Positions 6,451-8,928 of a stretch of 8,928 bases of DNA are shown piece after piece. Every line of letters begins with the position of its first letter. Within the stretch, counting starts at the first letter, position 1. This DNA comes from CAZBWE01 sp964568985 (GTDB lineage: Bacteria > Planctomycetota > Phycisphaerae > Sedimentisphaerales > Anaerobacaceae): positions 1-8,928 of the forward strand of contig CAZMSP010000082.1 of the NCBI GenBank assembly GCA_964568985.1. The letters are read 5' to 3'. The position numbers and the translations under genes were made by a program. The notes under the pieces were generated by a model. It was not told where the DNA came from, ran no database searches, and was given only the letters and a program-made list of their open reading frames with translations.

Positions 6451-7329
6451 TCAATTTCTAACTATCTGCGTTCCTATTCCTTTATCGGTATAGATTTCTA
6501 ATAGTAAAGAATGTGGTATTCGGCCATCGATAATATGTGTCTTTTTGACCCCACCATCCAGCGCCGTAAGACACGCCTCAACCTTCGGGAACATCGCATC
6601 GGTTATAACGCCGGAATCAATCATCTCTTTAATCTGTGCCTCATCAAGACTTGAGATTGTACTTTTGGGGTCATCGATGTCAGCCAATATCCCGTGGGTG
6701 TCGCTTACAACAACAAGCTTTTCAGCGGTTACTTCAGCAGCAACTTTGCCTGCTGCGCTATCAGCGTTGACGTTCAGCCTGCCACCCGCTTTATCTCTGG
6801 CTATCGATGCAATAACCGGTATCGTCCCGTCGGCACAGAGGGTCTTTAATAAATCGGCATTTACATTAGTTATTTTGCCGACCAGGCCGAGGTCGATTTT
6901 TCTGCCGTTTTCACCTGCCAGTCTCAGGGTTTCCGCAAACAACACACAACTACTGAGCGAGTGCATTCCCATCGGCTTACAGCCCAGTTCACCGAGGGTC
7001 TCACAGATGGGAGTATTGATTTTATGCACGAGCGTATGTTCTGCTATGGTCAGGGTTCTCTCATCGGTATATCGTCGGCCCTGTATCCAGACCGGCTCAA
7101 GCCCCGCTTCGTTCATTGCCTTTGTGATGGCCTTTCCGCCGCCATGCACGATAATAGGCAGTATACCCACCGTTGACATAAAGGCAATGTCGGTTAAGAG
7201 CTTCTTTTGCAGACAGGTATCGTCGAGGATACTGCCGCCGAGCTTGACGACCACGATTCGGCCTCGAAAGCGGCGGAAATATTGCATCGCCTCAATTAGA
7301 GCACCAGCTTTTGCGATAGCTTCTTTCAC
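6451..7329 (-). CDS. argB: Acetylglutamate kinase
   Basis: Amino-acid kinase family enzyme that phosphorylates N-acetylglutamate, an early and usually controlled step of arginine synthesis. With GTG 7329 as start it has 292 residues, matching the family. Motifs: VVKLGGS with the ATP-site Lys (Lys29), VHGGGK (61-66), GRRYTDERTL, VNADSAAG, and the C-terminal FPKVEACLTALDGGVKKTHIIDGR run. An N-terminal helix ending AMQYFRRFRG resembles that of arginine-inhibited hexameric kinases and is absent from the E. coli type, so feedback inhibition by arginine is likely (inference). The frame is open up to TTG 7395, but that codon falls in a promoter -35 box and the extra residues are Phe/Ile-rich low complexity, so GTG 7329 is preferred. 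First gene of the arg array. Confidence 0.94.
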   Translation of the reverse strand: MKEAIAKAGALIEAMQYFRRFRGRIVVVKLGGSILDDTCLQKKLLTDIAFMSTVGILPIIVHGGGKAITKAMNEAGLEPVWIQGRRYTDERTLTIAEHTLVHKINTPICETLGELGCKPMGMHSLSSCVLFAETLRLAGENGRKIDLGLVGKITNVNADLLKTLCADGTIPVIASIARDKAGGRLNVNADSAAGKVAAEVTAEKLVVVSDTHGILADIDDPKSTISSLDEAQIKEMIDSGVITDAMFPKVEACLTALDGGVKKTHIIDGRIPHSLLLEIYTDKGIGTQIVRN

Positions 7330-7366
7330 CTTCTTAATTCCGAAAAAAACAATAAAACAAAAAATA

Positions 7367-7395
7367 AATGTATTATCTGTCGTGCGAGTCGTCAA
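7367..7395 (-). promoter_or_regulatory. Sigma70-type promoter for argB and the downstream array
   Basis: On the minus strand TTGACG (7390-7395), a 17-base spacer, then TACATT (7367-7372). The expected transcription start is near 7360, about 30 bases before GTG 7329. The -35 box matches consensus at five of six positions and the -10 at four. It would drive argB, argD, argF, the methyltransferase and endonuclease, and rdgB. No ArgR box was recognised. Confidence 0.6.
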
Positions 7396-7484
7396 GCCAT
7401 ATTTATCCCGTTAGAAAAATAGCTCGATGCAGGTGAGGTGTTTGGGAAGGGGAAAATATCCGGACAGCAACTGGCAGATTATGC

Positions 7485-7514
7485 TTGCTCGGGCATATTC
7501 CTGCTGGTTATAAT
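7485..7514 (+). promoter_or_regulatory. Promoter of the lipoprotein gene, placed for a leaderless mRNA
   Basis: TTGCTC (7485-7490), an 18-base spacer, then a perfect TATAAT (7509-7514). Transcription would start about seven bases later, at or beside the ATG at 7521. No Shine-Dalgarno sequence precedes that ATG, which fits leaderless translation. The -35 is only a partial match. Confidence 0.55.
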
Positions 7515-7520
7515 AATGTT

Positions 7521-8285
7521 ATGACCAAATCATCGACCTTAATTCTGTGTGTTTGTTTTCTTGTTGCGGGGTGCGACAGTCCGCAGAAGTCAGAAAGCCC
7601 TTATGATAAAACCTCCCGCGAAATAGAGCGGCTGAAGGCCGAATCGGAAAAGGCCGCTTCTATAGGCGACAATATCAAGGTGGTCGTGAATTTGCTGACG
7701 ACAAGTGCGGCCGACCGTTCTGCTGTCGATTCTCTCTGGCGGTATGTGGATAAGAATGTCGCTGTTACTAAGCGACCAGAGGTCTACAAGCGGTCCGGTT
7801 TGCAGATTGGATTGGCCGGCGAGAACTTTGGCGCCCGGCTTGACATCACAAAGCGACAACTGAAGTCGTCCGAAGAAACGGAGCTTTTCCTGGTGCTTGC
7901 CGATGGTGCAAGCGGCTATATAAACATCGGCAAAGAAATTGCTGTGCCACGATTTTATTATCTTGGCCGATGGTACACCGGCGTTGGGTACGAATTCCGA
8001 CAAGCCGGCAGGTCTCTGGAAGTTACTGCCCGCAAATTACCATCGGGCCTGATTGATATGGAGCTGACGCCCGTCTTCTCTAATTTCTTAAGCGATGGGG
8101 GGAATCTCGAACTGACTGAGCTTTCAACGAGGGTAACAGCACGTCCGGGCCAGACACTTGTTATAGGCGGCGGCGACAGCTCTGGTGAAGATGTGGCTAC
8201 GGCCCTGCTGGGTTACAGTAAGATGGGCGAAAAGAAGCAAACGCTAATCACCGTTACTGCTCACGTTAGAACCGAAAGCCCGTAA
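7521..8285 (+). CDS. Lipoprotein with a secretin-like C-terminal region
   Basis: A 254-residue predicted exported lipoprotein. The signal peptide is MTKSS, a hydrophobic core, then the lipobox LVAGC with Cys18 as lipidated residue; Asp19 follows, which in enterobacteria can favour inner-membrane retention. Residues about 31-48 (SREIERLKAESEKAAS region) are a short charged helix. The C-terminal third reads like the core of secretins: LEVTARKLPSGLIDMELTP, then a Thr/Arg strand, ARPGQTLVIGGG (compare the G-TVVIGGL loop) and a closing LITVTAHV strand. It lacks N-domains and is far too short to be a full secretin. It might be a secretion-system accessory protein or a degenerate paralogue. A longer frame to TTG 7485 is rejected because that codon lies in the promoter. 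It is divergent from argB and convergent with the tRNA gene. Confidence 0.8.
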   Translation: MTKSSTLILCVCFLVAGCDSPQKSESPYDKTSREIERLKAESEKAASIGDNIKVVVNLLTTSAADRSAVDSLWRYVDKNVAVTKRPEVYKRSGLQIGLAGENFGARLDITKRQLKSSEETELFLVLADGASGYINIGKEIAVPRFYYLGRWYTGVGYEFRQAGRSLEVTARKLPSGLIDMELTPVFSNFLSDGGNLELTELSTRVTARPGQTLVIGGGDSSGEDVATALLGYSKMGEKKQTLITVTAHVRTESP

Positions 8286-8331
8286 GTGTAAGCAATGTAT
8301 AGAGTAGCGGTTGGAATGGGAGAAAATGAAA

Positions 8332-8404
<73 letters not shown>

Positions 8405-8422
8405 TGTACATTTCCAACATTT

Positions 8423-8449
8423 CTTATAATTTTTGCCACCAAGACCCAA
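8423..8449 (-). promoter_or_regulatory. Possible tRNA-Phe promoter reaching into the repeat arm
   Basis: On the minus strand TATAAG (8423-8428) lies about 20 bases ahead of the tRNA 5' end. The only reasonable -35, TTGGGT (8444-8449), is 15 bases away and lies inside the left arm of the 8435-8600 element. The spacing is short, so this is a weak call. Confidence 0.25.
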
Positions 8450-8600
8450 AGAAAAGAGAAGTGAACTCTCGTCTGGGCGAAGCCCCCAGCCGTAGCCCGG
8501 AAAGTGCCTAAAGTGAACTAAAGTTAGAAATAATCCACAACTTTAAGCACTCCAAATTTTAGGCACTTTACACTTTTTAGTGTCTTTGTGACTTCGTGGC
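8435..8600. repeat. 166-bp inverted-repeat (MITE-like) element, second copy of the family
   Basis: Terminal arms 8435-8452 (GCCACCAAGACCCAAAGA) and the reverse complement of 8583-8600 (GCCACGAAGTCACAAAGA) match at 15 of 18 positions. They are near-identical to the arms of the element at 5099-5208. The interior holds a tight GGGC-GAA-GCCC hairpin (8475-8485) and a long foldback (8501-8569). It sits just upstream of tRNA-Phe. No ORF lies wholly within it. Confidence 0.7.
8501..8569. repeat. Long foldback nested in the second element
   Basis: AAAGTGCCTAAA (8501-8512) and TTTAGGCACTTT (8558-8569) are a perfect 12-bp inverted pair. Inside it AAAGTT (8520-8525) pairs with AACTTT (8539-8544), and GTG/CAC pairs lie between, giving a hairpin of about 69 bases with internal bulges. 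It reads through in either direction and lacks a U-tract typical of terminators. Confidence 0.75.
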
Positions 8601-8778
8601 TGATCTTGATACTAACAAGCCCTTATATATACGTCAAGTGCATAAGTTACAAAAAATGGGATTAGAAGCAGGTATTGTATCAACATCTCCATCCCATACT
8701 TGGCAATCCTGGTACTTGACAAGCCATATATTACTTGTTAAAGACATTTTTCAGTGTTTGTTCTCCGAACAATTCTGA
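8596..8778 (+). CDS. Unrecognised 60-codon ORF (doubtful or remnant)
   Basis: GTG start, 60 residues, with segments such as LYIRQVHKLQKMGLEAG and SHTWQSWYLTSH. I do not recognise it. The start codon lies inside the right arm of the repeat element and has no ribosome binding site, so the annotated N-terminus is unreliable. The amino-acid mix (Trp, His, Tyr, few low-complexity stretches) looks more protein-like than random intergenic sequence, so it may be the remnant of a larger gene cut by the repeat. It could equally be chance. Confidence 0.2.
   Translation: MADLDTNKPLYIRQVHKLQKMGLEAGIVSTSPSHTWQSWYLTSHILLVKDIFQCLFSEQF
8716..8744 (+). promoter_or_regulatory. Possible promoter and operator-like palindrome ahead of the oxidoreductase
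   Basis: A perfect TTGACA (8716-8721) with TAAAGA (8739-8744) 17 bases on; the -10 is poor. The same bases form an imperfect palindrome, TTGACAAG (8716-8723) against CTTGTTAA (8734-8741), seven of eight matching. A regulator could bind over the -35. The leader to the ATG at 8858 would be about 107 bases. Confidence 0.3.
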
Positions 8779-8857
8779 GTTGCTTAATGAAAACCGACAA
8801 ACGTATCGGCCTTGGTTGAGGGAGCTTAGCTGACTAAAGCTCAATCTGAGATACGAT

Positions 8858-8928
8858 ATGCAGGATGCGAAAAACAGCTTTGTTCTTACCACGTGCCCGT
8901 TTTGCGGATGCGGATGTGGATTGTACCT
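8858..8928 (+). CDS. Molybdopterin oxidoreductase, formate dehydrogenase alpha-type, N-terminus (cut by window edge)
   Basis: Starts at ATG 8858; 23 codons are visible: MQDAKNSFVL then TTCPFCGCGCGLY. The cysteines at 13, 16 and 20 fit the CX2CX3C start of the N-terminal [4Fe-4S] motif of Mo/W-bisMGD enzymes such as formate dehydrogenase alpha (compare CPYCGVGCGL). Cys18 is an extra cysteine where Val or Thr is usual. An in-frame stop at 8831-8833 rules out a much longer N-terminus, and GAG seven bases upstream is a weak ribosome binding site. The substrate cannot be told from this fragment, and the fourth cluster cysteine and catalytic Cys/Sec are outside the window. Confidence 0.65.
   Translation, partial: MQDAKNSFVLTTCPFCGCGCGLY

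Larger units (their letters stand above)
8405..8857. other. 453-base region between tRNA-Phe and the oxidoreductase gene
   Basis: No confident gene. In order it holds a possible tRNA promoter, a 166-bp inverted-repeat element (8435-8600), an unrecognised 60-codon ORF (8596-8778), a -35-like imperfect palindrome (8716-8741), and a small hairpin GAGCTTAG/CTAAAGCTC (8822-8842, CTGA loop, one bulged A) just before the oxidoreductase start. I looked for a molybdenum-cofactor riboswitch and could not support one. Confidence 0.6.

Noticed and set aside
6545..7414. Plus-strand ORF of 289 codons opposite argB
   Set aside because: It is antisense to a well-supported acetylglutamate kinase, is Ser/Pro/Ala-rich in the way shadow frames are, and shows no recognisable motif.
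8779..8857. Molybdenum-cofactor riboswitch ahead of the oxidoreductase
   Set aside because: Only short hairpins are visible and I could not match the conserved core of that riboswitch.

Overview
The window looks like a chromosomal segment of a planctomycete, most likely the Phycisphaerae/Sedimentisphaerales side. The lineage call is inferred from three traits: a type II pseudopilin carrying an exact H-X9-DG motif (typical of Planctomycetes and Lentisphaerae), weak or absent Shine-Dalgarno sequences on several genes, and many small palindromic repeats between genes. By eye the housekeeping genes are about 50% GC, while one two-gene block is clearly more AT-rich.

Layout. Bases 1-397 (minus) hold the N-terminus of DNA topoisomerase I (topA), cut by the window edge. 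Bases 531-1289 (minus) encode an H-X9-DG pseudopilin. From about 7395 down to 1480 runs a minus-strand array that reads as one operon: argB (acetylglutamate kinase), argD (acetylornithine aminotransferase), argF (ornithine carbamoyltransferase), a DNA methyltransferase, a restriction endonuclease resembling the MjaI family, and rdgB (XTP/dITP pyrophosphatase). The arg genes provide three steps from N-acetylglutamate to citrulline. The restriction-modification pair is inserted between argF and rdgB with 4-bp gaps or overlaps and is lower in GC than the arg genes. A clear sigma70-type promoter lies just upstream of argB.

Divergent from argB is a plus-strand lipoprotein gene (7521-8285) whose C-terminal part resembles the core of secretins, with a promoter placed so that its mRNA may be leaderless. 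A tRNA-Phe(GAA) follows on the minus strand (8332-8404). Bases 8405-8857 hold a 166-bp inverted-repeat element, an unrecognised 60-codon ORF and a possible promoter. The window ends in the first 23 codons of a molybdopterin oxidoreductase of formate-dehydrogenase type.

The most interesting points are: (1) a methyltransferase with a C-terminal staphylococcal-nuclease-like domain that has lost most catalytic positions, paired with an MjaI-like endonuclease inside an arginine operon; (2) near absence of CTAG, the site recognised by the MjaI family (two copies found in 8.9 kb); (3) a 7-bp tandem repeat translated in frame as an extra segment of about 28 residues in RdgB; (4) two small elements with matching terminal inverted repeats, one of which supplies the argD stop codon.
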